This document shows positions 31,832-42,454 of a stretch of 64,000 bases of DNA, in pieces. The DNA is from Mycobacteroides abscessus ATCC 19977 (GTDB taxonomy: Bacteria; Actinomycetota; Actinomycetes; Mycobacteriales; Mycobacteriaceae), in contig NC_010397.1 in NCBI RefSeq assembly GCF_000069185.1, forward strand, positions 3,100,001 through 3,164,000. Direction: 5' to 3'. Made by a program: the position numbers and the translations under genes. Positions within the stretch are counted from its first letter, which is position 1. Each line of letters starts with the position of its first letter. Below the pieces are notes generated by a model. The model saw only the letters and a list, made by a program, of their open reading frames with translations. It did no database searches and was not told the DNA's origin.

Positions 31832-31949
31832 ACCCTACGTGTACCGTCGCCGTCCCCACGAACATGCTGAAATGTGCGCCAAAACGGGCGAAATCCGCAA
31901 TTTTGCGCATGCTCGCGGTGTTTCGCGCCCCGCTTGCACGCCCTACCAT
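31832..31949. promoter_or_regulatory. Bidirectional leaderless promoter region of thyX and yceI-like gene
   Basis: TAGGGT (31832-31837, minus) serves thyX and TACCAT (31944-31949, plus) serves the YceI gene. Each is seven bases from its GTG start, supporting both GTG codons. Confidence 0.55.
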
Positions 31950-31956
31950 CGGCCCC

Positions 31957-32490
31957 GTGAGTTCCTGGACCCTTGGACCCGAGAACGGAACCCTGACGCT
32001 GCACACCGGTGTCACCGGCGCGGCGGCGCGGATGGGGCATCGGCTGACCATCGTCATGGACGCCTGGACCATCTCAGTCGACGGACCCGATGACCAGCCG
32101 TCGGCCGTCAGCCTCGTGGTGGACGTCGACTCGTTGCGGGTAGAAAGCGGTGAGGGCGGTCTGACACCGCTTACCGGGCCCGAGAAAACGATCGTGCGGT
32201 CGAACGCATTGAAGACACTCAATGCCCAGCGATTTCCCACCATCGAGTTCCATGCCGAGCAGATCGGCAAGACAGCGGCCGGCTATGTCATGCGTGGAGC
32301 GCTGACCATTCACGGTGCGACCCGGGCTGTGGACATCGAGCTGTCGGTCGCCGCGGACGGTGCTCTGAGTCTCAGCACCGACGTCTCGCAGCGGGCATAC
32401 GGCATCAAGCCGTTCTCCATGGCGATGGGATCGCTGAAGGTCGCCGATGCGGTCACGGTGTCGTTCGAAGGACGGCGCCCAGGGGCCTGA
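31957..32490 (+). CDS. YceI family polyisoprenoid-binding-like protein
   Basis: A 177-residue YceI lipocalin-like protein without a signal peptide. Key features are [34 protein letters not shown] and the C-terminal [18 protein letters not shown]. YceI proteins bind isoprenoid or quinone-like lipids. The GTG at 31957 is favoured by TACCAT seven bases upstream; an ATG at 31909 is the alternative. Its 3' end overlaps the next, convergent gene by 38 bp. Confidence 0.87.
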   Translation: MSSWTLGPENGTLTLHTGVTGAAARMGHRLTIVMDAWTISVDGPDDQPSAVSLVVDVDSLRVESGEGGLTPLTGPEKTIVRSNALKTLNAQRFPTIEFHAEQIGKTAAGYVMRGALTIHGATRAVDIELSVAADGALSLSTDVSQRAYGIKPFSMAMGSLKVADAVTVSFEGRRPGA

Positions 32491-33676
32491 CCAGGTCTCC
32501 GCGCTCACCTACCGCCACACGCTCCAGGCCCAGCCAGGACGCCATGCTCACCAGTTGCTCGGCCAGCGGTCCGGCGATGCCGACAGGGTCTCGGCCCTCT
32601 TCGGCAAAGGCTCCGACGACATTGAGCGTGCCGGCCGCGCGATCGGCCTTGAGGTCGACCCTGCCCACCAGTTGCCCATCGAGCAGGAAAGGCCACACGT
32701 AGTAGCCGTACTGCCGTTTGGCCGCGGGTGTGTAGATCTCGATGCGGTAGTGGAAATCGAAAAGCCGCTCGACGCGCGGACGAAAAAAGATCAGCGGATC
32801 AAAGGGGCACAGCAGTGCCGTCCCCTGGTCGGCTCGCGGAATCGTCCGTCCGGCAGCCAGATATGCCGGTGCACCCCACCCGTCGACGGACACTCTCTCG
32901 ACCTCGCCCGCGTCGGCGAGCACAGCGAGTGCGGGTTTGATCTGTCCGGCCGAGAGCCGGAAATAGTCACGGATATCGGCCTCGGTCCCCACCCCCAGCG
33001 CACCGACCGCACGGCGGGCCAGCTCCAGTACTGCCTCCTCGTCGGATACCTCGCGCTGGTAGATTTCGGCGGGAATCACCTTGTGCGCCAGTTGGTAATG
33101 CCGCGAAAAGCCGACCCGCTTATCGGTGGTCAGCTCGCCCGAGGAAAACAGGGCTTCGGCGATCCACTTGGTTTCGCTGCGATCCCACCATGGGCCCTTG
33201 CGTCCTGGCGCCTCACGTTCCAGGTAGGCCTCGATCTGCCCGGCCGTGCACGGCCCCAATTCGGCGACGGCGGCCAACACCTCGTCGACGAGCCCCGGAT
33301 TCTCCTCGACGAACTTTCGCGCCCACCGCCCATGGCGGTACTCGCGCATACGCCAGCGCATCAACGGCCAATCCTGAATCGACATCAGGGCCGCTTCGTG
33401 CGCCCAGTATTCGATGAGTAGCCGCGGCGTGCGCGCGCTGTGGCTCCACGCGGCGTCGTCGAGCAGCGCGCGGTCATAGGGCCCAAGCCTGCTGAACACG
33501 GGCGCGTAGTGCGCACGCACAGCCACCGATACCGAATCCAGTTGCAGTACCTGAATTCTGGAAATGAGCTTGCGCAGATGTGCACGGGTAACGGCCGTCG
33601 CGGAGGTGTCTGTGAAACCCTGCGCCGCGATCGCGATGCGCCGCGCCTGGGCCACGGTCAAGGCCGACCGGCTCAC
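32453..33676 (-). CDS. YcaQ-like winged-helix DNA glycosylase family protein
   Basis: A 407-residue protein of the YcaQ/AlkX family, which excises interstrand crosslinked bases in E. coli. The family QxD-type active site matches LQLDSVSVAVRAHY near residue 45, and WPFLLDGQLVGRVDLKADR near the C-terminus is typical. The ATG overlaps the DsbA-like stop as ATGA, so it belongs to the thyA-dfrA unit. A DNA repair role is inferred. Confidence 0.88.
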   Translation of the reverse strand: MSRSALTVAQARRIAIAAQGFTDTSATAVTRAHLRKLISRIQVLQLDSVSVAVRAHYAPVFSRLGPYDRALLDDAAWSHSARTPRLLIEYWAHEAALMSIQDWPLMRWRMREYRHGRWARKFVEENPGLVDEVLAAVAELGPCTAGQIEAYLEREAPGRKGPWWDRSETKWIAEALFSSGELTTDKRVGFSRHYQLAHKVIPAEIYQREVSDEEAVLELARRAVGALGVGTEADIRDYFRLSAGQIKPALAVLADAGEVERVSVDGWGAPAYLAAGRTIPRADQGTALLCPFDPLIFFRPRVERLFDFHYRIEIYTPAAKRQYGYYVWPFLLDGQLVGRVDLKADRAAGTLNVVGAFAEEGRDPVGIAGPLAEQLVSMASWLGLERVAVGERGDLVRPLGAVLRTTP

Positions 33677-34362
33677 CGGGCTCCCACAAGACGGGACAAC
33701 CAGCCGGAGTCGGACGGATCGATCATCTCCCCCGAATTGTCGATGACGCCGGGCACACCGCCCAGGCCGTGGTCGGTGAGCTGCTGCTCATTGCCCGCGG
33801 TCCGCTGGCGGTCGACTTCGTTGACTTGCAGAGAGGAGATTTCACGCAGCACCTCGCCCGTCACCCCTGCCCCGGCGGCGATCTCGCTGATTTGCAGGTT
33901 CGTCAGATTTCCCACACCTTCGACCGGCTGCCTCCGGAACATCTCGCCGATGAAGCCCAGGATCACCGCGTCGGTGGCGCCGGCTTTATCGATCAGGAAC
34001 AACGCGGCCGCCGCCCGTGACGAGTAGTCGCCGCTTGCCGAGATCCGGTCCAAAAAGCTCACCGGCCGATAGGTCACCTGCAACCGGCCCTCGGTGACGT
34101 ACGTGGTGATGTCCTCACCGTATTGGGCCTCGAACCGTTGGCAGAACGGGCACTGGAAATCGAGAAACACAGTGATTCCGGCGGCCACGTCGCCCGCGCC
34201 GCCCACCGTCACACCTGCCCCCTGGCTGTTCCCCCAGCCCGCCGCTTCCACGGGTGCCGACGCCGTTCCCTCCACGGTGCGCGCACAGCCGGTCAGAACG
34301 AGCAGCACTATCGCCGCAAGCAGCAGCACCTTGGGCACCCCTGCCGCACCCGGGGCACTCAC
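33673..34362 (-). CDS. DsbA-like thioredoxin-fold lipoprotein
   Basis: A 229-residue exported protein with a hydrophobic N-terminus and lipobox LVLTGC, then a thioredoxin domain with CPFC redox motif and the cis-proline loop GVPGVI. A DsbA-type oxidative folding role outside the membrane is likely. The ATG overlaps the dfrA stop as ATGA. It separates the folate genes from the YcaQ gene in one transcription unit. Confidence 0.88.
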   Translation of the reverse strand: MSAPGAAGVPKVLLLAAIVLLVLTGCARTVEGTASAPVEAAGWGNSQGAGVTVGGAGDVAAGITVFLDFQCPFCQRFEAQYGEDITTYVTEGRLQVTYRPVSFLDRISASGDYSSRAAAALFLIDKAGATDAVILGFIGEMFRRQPVEGVGNLTNLQISEIAAGAGVTGEVLREISSLQVNEVDRQRTAGNEQQLTDHGLGGVPGVIDNSGEMIDPSDSGWLSRLVGAR

Positions 34363-34850
34363 CCGTCGACTTTCCGATAACTCAGGAATTGATAGCGCAA
34401 GCCGGACTCGCTTGTCTGCCAGTCATTTTCCTCGACAACCCAGCCTTCTCCGAGTTCCGGAGCAAGCGCGTCACCCGGCACGTCGGCCTCCACCACCGTC
34501 ACTTCGCAGCGTTGTGCCAACGGCAGAAACAGCCGATAGATCTCTCCGCCGCCGATGACCCAGGGCGCCTCGTCGGAAGCCGCCAGGGCCGCGTCCGCGC
34601 AGCCGACGGCCAATGCCCCGTCGGGCTCGAACAGGGCATCCCTGGTCAGCACGATATTGGGCCGACCCGGCAAAGGACGGACACTACCGGGCAGCGACTC
34701 CCAGGTCTTGCGCCCCATGATCACTGTGTGCCCCATGGTGATTCGCTTGAAACGTGCCTGGTCTTCGGGTAGCCGCCAGGGAATGGCACCGTCCGCGCCG
34801 ATGACGCCGGCTCGGGTTTGCGCCCAGATCAGCCCGATGGTTCCCGTCAT
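34359..34850 (-). CDS. dfrA: Dihydrofolate reductase
   Basis: A 163-residue NADPH-dependent enzyme that regenerates tetrahydrofolate after ThyA. It begins [14 protein letters not shown], with the substrate helix [22 protein letters not shown] and the nucleotide loop VIGGGEIY. The ATG overlaps the thyA stop as ATGA, coupling both enzymes. Confidence 0.95.
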   Translation of the reverse strand: MTGTIGLIWAQTRAGVIGADGAIPWRLPEDQARFKRITMGHTVIMGRKTWESLPGSVRPLPGRPNIVLTRDALFEPDGALAVGCADAALAASDEAPWVIGGGEIYRLFLPLAQRCEVTVVEADVPGDALAPELGEGWVVEENDWQTSESGLRYQFLSYRKVDG

Positions 34851-35647
34851 ACCGCGACCGGCGCCTTGATGGCGGCGTGATGCTGGTAGTTCTCGACGGT
34901 GATGTCCTCGTATCGGTAGTCGAATATCGAATCACGCTGCGCCAGAACAAGCGTGGGATAGGGGTAGGGGTCGCGGCTGAGCTGTTCGGTGACCTGCTCC
35001 ACATGGTTGTCATAGATATGGCAGTCCCCACCGGTCCACACAAAGTCTCCGACTCCCAGGCCCGCCTGTGCCGCCATCATGTGGGTGAGCAGTGCGTAGC
35101 TGGCGATGTTGAACGGGACCCCGAGGAATAGATCGGCGCTGCGTTGATACAGCTGGCAACTCAGCTTGCCGTCGGCCACATAGAACTGGAAGAAGGCGTG
35201 GCAGGGCGGCAGCGCCATCTGCGGGATTTCGCCGACATTCCATGCCGAAACGATGTTCCGGCGCGAATCCGGATTGGTACGCAGCAGATCCAGTGCGGCG
35301 CTGATCTGGTCGATGTGCTCACCAGACGGGGTGGGCCAGGCGCGCCACTGCACGCCGTACACGGGGCCCAGTTCGCCGGCCTCCGACGCCCACTCGTCCC
35401 AGATGGTGACCCCGCGCTCCTGGAGCCAGCGGACATTGGATTCACCGCGCAAGAACCACAGCAGCTCATAGATCACCGACTTCAGGTGGACCTTCTTGGT
35501 GGTGATCAGCGGGAAGCCGTCCTCCAGGCGATAACGCAGCTGGTGTCCGAAGACACTGCGGGTGCCGGTGCCGGTGCGATCCGCCTTCGGCGTGCCCTCT
35601 TCGAGCACGAGACGCAATAGATCCTCGTAGGGAGTGGGAAGAGACAC
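34847..35647 (-). CDS. thyA: Thymidylate synthase ThyA
   Basis: A 266-residue folate-dependent thymidylate synthase. The nucleophile Cys149 lies in [10 protein letters not shown] and the phosphate-binding RRNIV region is present. The GTG start has TAAACT six bases upstream (35654-35659), so a leaderless transcript is predicted for thyA-dfrA-dsbA-ycaQ. The genome also has thyX, which uses FAD and makes tetrahydrofolate. Confidence 0.95.
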   Translation of the reverse strand: MSLPTPYEDLLRLVLEEGTPKADRTGTGTRSVFGHQLRYRLEDGFPLITTKKVHLKSVIYELLWFLRGESNVRWLQERGVTIWDEWASEAGELGPVYGVQWRAWPTPSGEHIDQISAALDLLRTNPDSRRNIVSAWNVGEIPQMALPPCHAFFQFYVADGKLSCQLYQRSADLFLGVPFNIASYALLTHMMAAQAGLGVGDFVWTGGDCHIYDNHVEQVTEQLSRDPYPYPTLVLAQRDSIFDYRYEDITVENYQHHAAIKAPVAV

Positions 35648-35721
35648 GCAGCTAGTTTACGTCGCGGCCATGACGATCCCGAGGTCCCCGACGCCCACAG
35701 CGCGCCCCCGCGCCCTGCGTT

Positions 35722-37014
35722 CTACGGTTCTGCGAGCGCCTCCACTCCCGCGACGATCCCGGCACGCAACGCCTCGGCCTGCTCCCCCGTCAGCGCCCCC
35801 GCGGCGAATTTACAGACGACGGTGAACTCCGCGCCGATGGAATAGACCTCATAACGCGATGCCTGCGGCGCCGGCGGACCGCTCGACGGTGTGCGCGGCG
35901 TGGTCAGCTGAGCGTCGAAATCCTCCAGGGTCAGACCCGCAGGCAAGGGCGGAAGGGGCAAAACGCCAGGATTGGTGATCCGGATGAAAGGCCCCCAATT
36001 GCCGGTGAGCGCCGTGCCCCCAATGTGATTCACGCTTTGCACAAGGAAGCCACTGGCGATGTCGTCGTTGATCTGGGCTGCCACAGCGGCGCCGACGCGC
36101 AGTGGATCATCATTCGCGCGCACCGGGACTTGGCTGCGGGCGATCATGATGCCGTTGGCGATCTCTCCGAGTTCGGCGGGTGGTGTCAGGTGCCTGCGAT
36201 AGTCCACGAGCGATTCGAAACCCAGATTCACCGGTTCGTCGTCGCCGATGCGGAACAAGGCACGTTCGGCAAGCGCGATCACGCCCGTGACGAGAGTGTT
36301 CAGGGTGGTGTCCCGTCGCCGCGCCGACGCGCGCAGCGAGGCAGACAACTCCGGATCGAAGCGTTGTTTCCAGCCCAGCACCATCTGCGGCGACGTCGAG
36401 TTGTCCTGTTGCCTGCCTGCCCAGGACGTTGGGCCGAACCACGGCTTCTCCGGCAGGGCGGCCCGGTGCAGGCCCCGCTTGGCCAGTGCGGCCTCTGGAG
36501 CCATAGGGATCGGCTGACGCCGCGGCCGCGGGATCGTGCCAGACGTCACGATCTCGGTGTACAGCTCCCACAATTCGTGGAAATACGAATAACTCAGGCG
36601 CGCATCGGCAATCGAGTGGTCCACCCCCACGGCGACGGCGCTGCCGGAGTCCCCTGGATAGACCAGAATCGCGTATGTGCCGTCGTCCAGCGACAGCACC
36701 GGCAGCGCCGCAACATCCCGAAGGCGCTCGTACCGCACAGATACGACCGTGTCGCGGACCTGCTCGGTGGTGACCCGGAAAAGCCGCCCGACGGGGTCAA
36801 CCCGCGCCGCGAGGTAGGGATGATTACCTTGCATGACCGCGCCGGCGGCGCTCAAGGCGGCGATATCGAGATCACCCCGCAGCCGCGCGACATACCAAAT
36901 GGTCGTGTACTTGCGCAGGTGATTTAATTCTGACTCTGCCGCCGAAAGCATCCGCTCAATACCGACGGTCTCTTTTACACGCGCAGTGGCACTCACGGGC
37001 GAATTCCAATTCAT
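35722..37014 (-). CDS. PapA5-like acyltransferase
   Basis: A 430-residue condensation-type acyltransferase related to PapA5, which moves acyl chains from carrier proteins to alcohols. The catalytic HxxxD is H-S-I-A-D in VDHSIADA, and IPMAPEAALAKRGL matches the PapA5 block after the first subdomain. No polyketide synthase or lipid gene is adjacent, so it acts with enzymes encoded elsewhere. The upstream 160 bp are unusually AT-rich. Confidence 0.82.
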   Translation of the reverse strand: MNWNSPVSATARVKETVGIERMLSAAESELNHLRKYTTIWYVARLRGDLDIAALSAAGAVMQGNHPYLAARVDPVGRLFRVTTEQVRDTVVSVRYERLRDVAALPVLSLDDGTYAILVYPGDSGSAVAVGVDHSIADARLSYSYFHELWELYTEIVTSGTIPRPRRQPIPMAPEAALAKRGLHRAALPEKPWFGPTSWAGRQQDNSTSPQMVLGWKQRFDPELSASLRASARRRDTTLNTLVTGVIALAERALFRIGDDEPVNLGFESLVDYRRHLTPPAELGEIANGIMIARSQVPVRANDDPLRVGAAVAAQINDDIASGFLVQSVNHIGGTALTGNWGPFIRITNPGVLPLPPLPAGLTLEDFDAQLTTPRTPSSGPPAPQASRYEVYSIGAEFTVVCKFAAGALTGEQAEALRAGIVAGVEALAEP

Positions 37015-37176
37015 GTGGGCTGAACAGGCGATATTTAGCCTATGCCCTTTATATGGATATGCGAGACACCCAGCGACTCCACACCATTAATAACACGTTA
37101 TTTTTGGCGCCCGATTTAACAGACTACGCCGGATATGACAGATTGAATTTAGCCAACCGAATTTCACCAGGGATGG

Positions 37177-37647
37177 CTAGGAAGACCCCGGGGACCGGTG
37201 ACGCAATCGCCCCGCCGCCCCGTACAGGCCCCGCGATACCGTGCGCACGGCATAGAACCCCGCGATCAAGGTCAACGCAAGCATCACCAGGAACATGACC
37301 AGCCAATTGCTCCGGGTGTGTTCGATGTTCCACCAGATCACGGTGAACAGAACAGCCCCGACGAACACGAGGATGTCCCGCCAGCCACCGCCGTAGGACA
37401 AGGCCGCCTCACGCAGCGAGCGGCCACGATCATTGCTTGCGACGAGATCGTCGATGCGCTGATCGACCATGCGTCGCACCGCCGCGCGACGCTCTGCCTG
37501 TTCCTCAGGAATGCGATCGAGTAGATCGAAGTCCTTGGAGATCAGCTCCCGGATGTCGGGGGGTTTGAGGTTCCCGGCTACCGCACCCAGCAGCGCGCCA
37601 CCGGCGATGGGCGCTGCCCCCAGGGCAAGTTCGGCCAGTGCTGGCAT
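37177..37647 (-). CDS. Membrane protein with two C-terminal helices
   Basis: A 156-residue protein with an Ala/Gly-rich N-terminus, charged helical middle and two membrane segments near residues 90-108 and 115-133. A GAGGAGAC ribosome site precedes the ATG. It starts 10 bp after the flavodoxin-like gene stop and is probably cotranscribed. No family is recognised. Confidence 0.7.
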   Translation of the reverse strand: MPALAELALGAAPIAGGALLGAVAGNLKPPDIRELISKDFDLLDRIPEEQAERRAAVRRMVDQRIDDLVASNDRGRSLREAALSYGGGWRDILVFVGAVLFTVIWWNIEHTRSNWLVMFLVMLALTLIAGFYAVRTVSRGLYGAAGRLRHRSPGSS

Positions 37648-37657
37648 GGCTGTCTCC

Positions 37658-38110
37658 TCATCGCATCAAGATCGCCGCGAGCGTGCCGCCAAGGTTATAG
37701 GCCTGCTCGCGTGTTGAGGCGTCGATCGGCCCAACCACCTCCAGCACGTCCGCCGCTTTCTCCAGCGCCAGGCCGGTCACGATCTTGTCCACCGCTGCCG
37801 CCGCGCCCACGGTGTCGTTGTTGCCATGCACCCACACGCCGTAGGGCCGTGCGGCCACATGATCGAGGCTCGGGTAGTAGACGGTGTCGAAGAAGTGCTT
37901 GAGGGCGCCGGACATGTAGCCAAAATTGGCGGTGGTGCCGAACAGATAACCGTCGGCATCCAGCATGTCCGGGATCGTCGCGGCAAGAGCAGGCCGGATC
38001 ACCACCTCCACCCCGGAAATCTCCGGGTCGTTGGCGCCCTCCAGTACGGCTTCCAATAGTTCGCGGGTGGCCGGCGACGGAGTGTGATGCACCACCAGCA
38101 GGCGACTCAT
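37658..38110 (-). CDS. Flavodoxin-family protein
   Basis: A 150-residue NAD(P)H:FMN-type flavodoxin fold: LLVVHHTPSPATRELL at the N-terminus holds the phosphate loop, and YLFGTTANFGYMSGALKHFFDT is the second flavin loop. ATGA overlap with the upstream TPR membrane protein. Likely a flavin-binding reductase. The frame continues to 38209 but the ATG at 38110 is the natural start. Confidence 0.87.
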   Translation of the reverse strand: MSRLLVVHHTPSPATRELLEAVLEGANDPEISGVEVVIRPALAATIPDMLDADGYLFGTTANFGYMSGALKHFFDTVYYPSLDHVAARPYGVWVHGNNDTVGAAAAVDKIVTGLALEKAADVLEVVGPIDASTREQAYNLGGTLAAILMR

Positions 38111-38567
38111 CTCGCGGCGTCCTGCTGCATCTGTACCGCGGTGCGCATGGTGTCCCGGGCGCGGCCCCGGTCTCCCGCGTAGTCGTAGGCGCGAGCCAAG
38201 CGGTACCACCCCACCCAGTCGTCGGGTTCCGCTTCGACCTCGGCCTTCACGGTCGCGAAGAGCGCATCGGCATCCTCGCGGTTGACCCGCCCGGACGGCG
38301 TGGTGCGTAGCGCACTCACATCCAGTTCACGGCCCTGCTGGGCGGCCAGCGCGGCGAGGCGCTGATGCGCGAAACCCGCACGCAGCGTGGCGATCATGGC
38401 CCACAAACCGATGAACGGCAGGATCAGAACCCCGACCCCCATGCCGATCGCAGCGGCCTTCCCGGTCTGCACGAGGGCGATACCCATCTTTCCCAGGATC
38501 AGGAAGTACACCACCATCGCCACACACATGAAGGCGATGAGGATCTTGACCCTGGCCGCGGCGGACA

Positions 38568-38568
<1 letters not shown>
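38107..38568 (-). CDS. Membrane protein with TPR-like tail
   Basis: A 153-residue protein with two N-terminal membrane helices and a TPR-like C-terminal helix pair including DDWVGWYRLARAYDYAGDRGRA. The GTG shares its first base with the dapB stop (TAGTG), so translation is coupled to dapB. The C-terminal domain is probably a protein-interaction surface. Confidence 0.8.
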
Positions 38569-39699
<1,131 letters not shown>

Positions 39700-40068
39700 A
39701 TGTCGGGCCGCAAGCGATACGCGCGCGTGGGGGGCTTCGTTATCGCCTTCCTCGCGGCCGTGTGCTTCCTTGGACCCGCCGCACATGGGCAGATGTTTGG
39801 GTGGCGAGCTGCAGTCGTCGGAACTTCGCCAGCAACGAGCCTGTTGCCTGAAGAAATCCACGAGCACGTCAAGAGCTCGGTCAATTCAGCGGTCACCCGG
39901 ATCCGTCAGCAACCCACGTCGATACCGGTTCCGTTCGCGCTCGTCTTGACCTCACTGTTGGGCGCCAGCCTGTTGGCACTGCTGGCCGCACGGGGCTTCG
40001 TCTTCTCCCGAGCGCCCGACAATCTGGGACGACAACGCCTTATCACCATCGGGATAGATCGACGCTGA
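39700..40068 (+). CDS. Small exported/membrane protein
   Basis: A 122-residue protein with a basic N-terminus and hydrophobic segment that may be a signal peptide (end near AHGQ), a polar 50-residue middle, and a second membrane helix (about residues 76-96) ahead of a basic tail. The ATG has TACTCT seven bases upstream; a GTG at 39694 is possible. Family unknown. Confidence 0.65.
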   Translation: MSGRKRYARVGGFVIAFLAAVCFLGPAAHGQMFGWRAAVVGTSPATSLLPEEIHEHVKSSVNSAVTRIRQQPTSIPVPFALVLTSLLGASLLALLAARGFVFSRAPDNLGRQRLITIGIDRR

Positions 40069-40196
40069 GTCGTCGCCGTGACGGCAACGACGCCGTCATA
40101 CGCGTCTCCTTCACTCACACTCATCTATCCACAAAGTCGCGCGTGCGCATCTAGCCGCGATTGCAGCGACTCTTCATCCCGATAGGGCTTACTTCC

Positions 40197-42446
40197 ATGA
40201 CGACTTCTGTCACCGAGCAGACCGCCAAGCCGTCGCTACTGCAGAATCTGCGGCACGACCTCCCGGCCTCTCTCGTCGTATTCCTCGTCGCACTGCCACT
40301 TTCGCTGGGCATCGCGATCGCCTCCGGTGCCCCGCTGATGGCGGGACTCATCGCGGCCGTGGTCGGTGGCATCGTCGCCGGCGCAATCGGCGGATCACCA
40401 CTTCAGGTCAGCGGCCCGGCCGCCGGCCTCACTGTGGTGGTCGCCGAAATCATCAACAAGTTCGGCTGGCAGATGGCCTGCCTGATCACCATTGGTGCGG
40501 GCCTGCTGCAAATCCTGTTCGGACTCAGCCGCATCGCACGTGCCGCACTGGCCATCGCGCCCGTGGTGGTCCACGCCATGCTGGCCGGCATCGGTGTGAC
40601 CATCGCGCTGCAACAGATCCATGTCCTGATGGGCGGCTCCTCGCAGAGTTCCGCCTGGCAGAACCTCAAGGCGCTGCCCCAGGGTGTCATCAATCACCAC
40701 CTGCCCGACGTCATCATCGGCGTGATGGTGATCGCGATCCTGCTGCTGTGGCCCAAGCTGCCACCGAAGATCCGCATGGTGCCCGGCGCCTTGGTAGCCA
40801 TCGTCACCGCTACCGCCTTCGCGGTGCTGACCAACTCTCCCGCGGAGCGAATCAGCTTGGCGGGCGACTTCTTTGACGCAATCAGCTTCCCCACACTGAT
40901 CGGCCCCGCCGACGGTGACTGGGCGGGAGTTCTTCTGGGTGTGCTGACGGTCGCACTTATCGCCAGCGTCGAATCCCTGCTGTCCGCCGTTGCCGTGGAC
41001 AAGCTCCACACCGGCCCCCGGACCAACTTCGATCGCGAGATGATCGGTCAGGGCAGCGCCAACGTAATGTCCGGCTTCCTCGGTGGCCTGCCGATCACCG
41101 GTGTGATCGTCCGCAGCTCTACCAACGTCGCCGCCGGCGCCAAGACCCGGGCCTCGGCGATCCTGCACGGCATCTGGGTGCTGTTGTTCGCCTCGCTGTT
41201 CAGCAGCTTGGTGCAGCTCATCCCCAAGGCCGCGCTGGCCGGTCTGCTGATCGTCATCGGCATCCAGCTGGTGAAGTTGGCTCATATGAAACTCGCTTGG
41301 CGCACCGGCGATCTGGCGGTCTACGCCATCACCATGGTCTGCGTCGTGTTCCTGAATCTGCTGGAAGGCGTGGGCATCGGCCTGCTGGTCGCCATCGGCA
41401 TCCTGGTGGGCCGCGTCATGCGGGCACATATGGATGCCCGGCCGTTCGGCACCGAGGGATCGCGACAGTGGCATGTCGAACTCGACGGCACACTGAGCTT
41501 CCTGTCGCTGCCCCGGCTCACCAAGACGCTCAGCACCGTTCCCCCGGGGGCGCACGTCACGCTGGCCATCAACGCCGACTATGTCGATCACGCCATCTCG
41601 GAAGCCATCTCCGACTGGAAGCGCGCCCATGAAGCGGGAGGCGGCACCGTGATGATCGTCGAGTCCTCGCATGCAAAGCTGCATCACGCGCACACCACCC
41701 GCCCGAAGCGCCATTTCGTTTCGCGTGCTGTCGGTTTGGTGCCGTGGCGGTCGTGGCGCCGGGAGCAGAACGGCGAAGCGGGTGCCTCGATCATCGATGG
41801 CATCAATGAGTACAACAGCCGTGGCTCGGGTGCGCTGCGACCTCATGTCACCGAATTGGCCGACTACCAGGATCCCGACGCACTCTTCCTCACCTGCGGT
41901 GATTCGCGCATCCTGCCCAATGTCATCACGGCAAGTGGCCCCGGCGACCTGTTCACGATCCGCAATGTGGGCAACGTGGTGCCCACCGATCCCGCCGATG
42001 GCTCGGTGGACGCCTCGCTGGACTTCGCGGTGAACCAGCTGAACGTGAGTTCTGTTGTGGTGTGCGGACACTCGTCATGCGGAGCCATGAAAGCGCTGCT
42101 GTCCGAGTCGACCGACACGCCGACCACCCCGGTGGGACGCTGGCTGGACTACGCCCGCGACAGCCTCATCGCGTTTCAGGAACACCACCCCGCGCGGGCA
42201 AGCGCGGAGGCCCACGGGTTCAACGAGGTCGACCAGCTCGGTGTCGTGAATGTGGCAATCCAGGTGGAGCGGCTCGTCCACCACCCAATCCTGGCCGGGG
42301 CCGTGGTGTCCGGGCGGGTGCGTGTGGTCGGCACCTTCTTCAACATCGCCGAAGCACATGTGTACGAGGTGGACGAGAACGGGATCGTCGGGCAGGACGG
42401 CAACTCCGACGGAGTTCTGGAGGACCCCGCACCCGCCATCAGCTGA
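40197..42446 (+). CDS. SulP anion transporter fused to beta-carbonic anhydrase
   Basis: A 749-residue fusion. The N-terminal 500 residues form a SulP transporter (about 12 helices, including SGPAAGLTVVVAE, then a STAS-like LDGTLSFLSLP). The last 210 residues are a beta-carbonic anhydrase with zinc ligands in CGDSR and HSSC. Similar to Rv3273 of M. tuberculosis. It should couple bicarbonate uptake and CO2 hydration at the membrane. The ATG is at 40197. Confidence 0.92.
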   Translation: MTTSVTEQTAKPSLLQNLRHDLPASLVVFLVALPLSLGIAIASGAPLMAGLIAAVVGGIVAGAIGGSPLQVSGPAAGLTVVVAEIINKFGWQMACLITIGAGLLQILFGLSRIARAALAIAPVVVHAMLAGIGVTIALQQIHVLMGGSSQSSAWQNLKALPQGVINHHLPDVIIGVMVIAILLLWPKLPPKIRMVPGALVAIVTATAFAVLTNSPAERISLAGDFFDAISFPTLIGPADGDWAGVLLGVLTVALIASVESLLSAVAVDKLHTGPRTNFDREMIGQGSANVMSGFLGGLPITGVIVRSSTNVAAGAKTRASAILHGIWVLLFASLFSSLVQLIPKAALAGLLIVIGIQLVKLAHMKLAWRTGDLAVYAITMVCVVFLNLLEGVGIGLLVAIGILVGRVMRAHMDARPFGTEGSRQWHVELDGTLSFLSLPRLTKTLSTVPPGAHVTLAINADYVDHAISEAISDWKRAHEAGGGTVMIVESSHAKLHHAHTTRPKRHFVSRAVGLVPWRSWRREQNGEAGASIIDGINEYNSRGSGALRPHVTELADYQDPDALFLTCGDSRILPNVITASGPGDLFTIRNVGNVVPTDPADGSVDASLDFAVNQLNVSSVVVCGHSSCGAMKALLSESTDTPTTPVGRWLDYARDSLIAFQEHHPARASAEAHGFNEVDQLGVVNVAIQVERLVHHPILAGAVVSGRVRVVGTFFNIAEAHVYEVDENGIVGQDGNSDGVLEDPAPAIS

Positions 42447-42454
42447 TCGGCGCT

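Noticed and set aside
37015..37176. tRNA or small RNA in the AT-rich gap
   Set aside because: No cloverleaf or CCA end, and no strong stem; only composition is unusual.
40395..42071. 558-codon open frame on the minus strand
   Set aside because: Antisense to the SulP-carbonic anhydrase gene, low complexity rich in Asp, Gly and His, no family features; a high-GC shadow frame.
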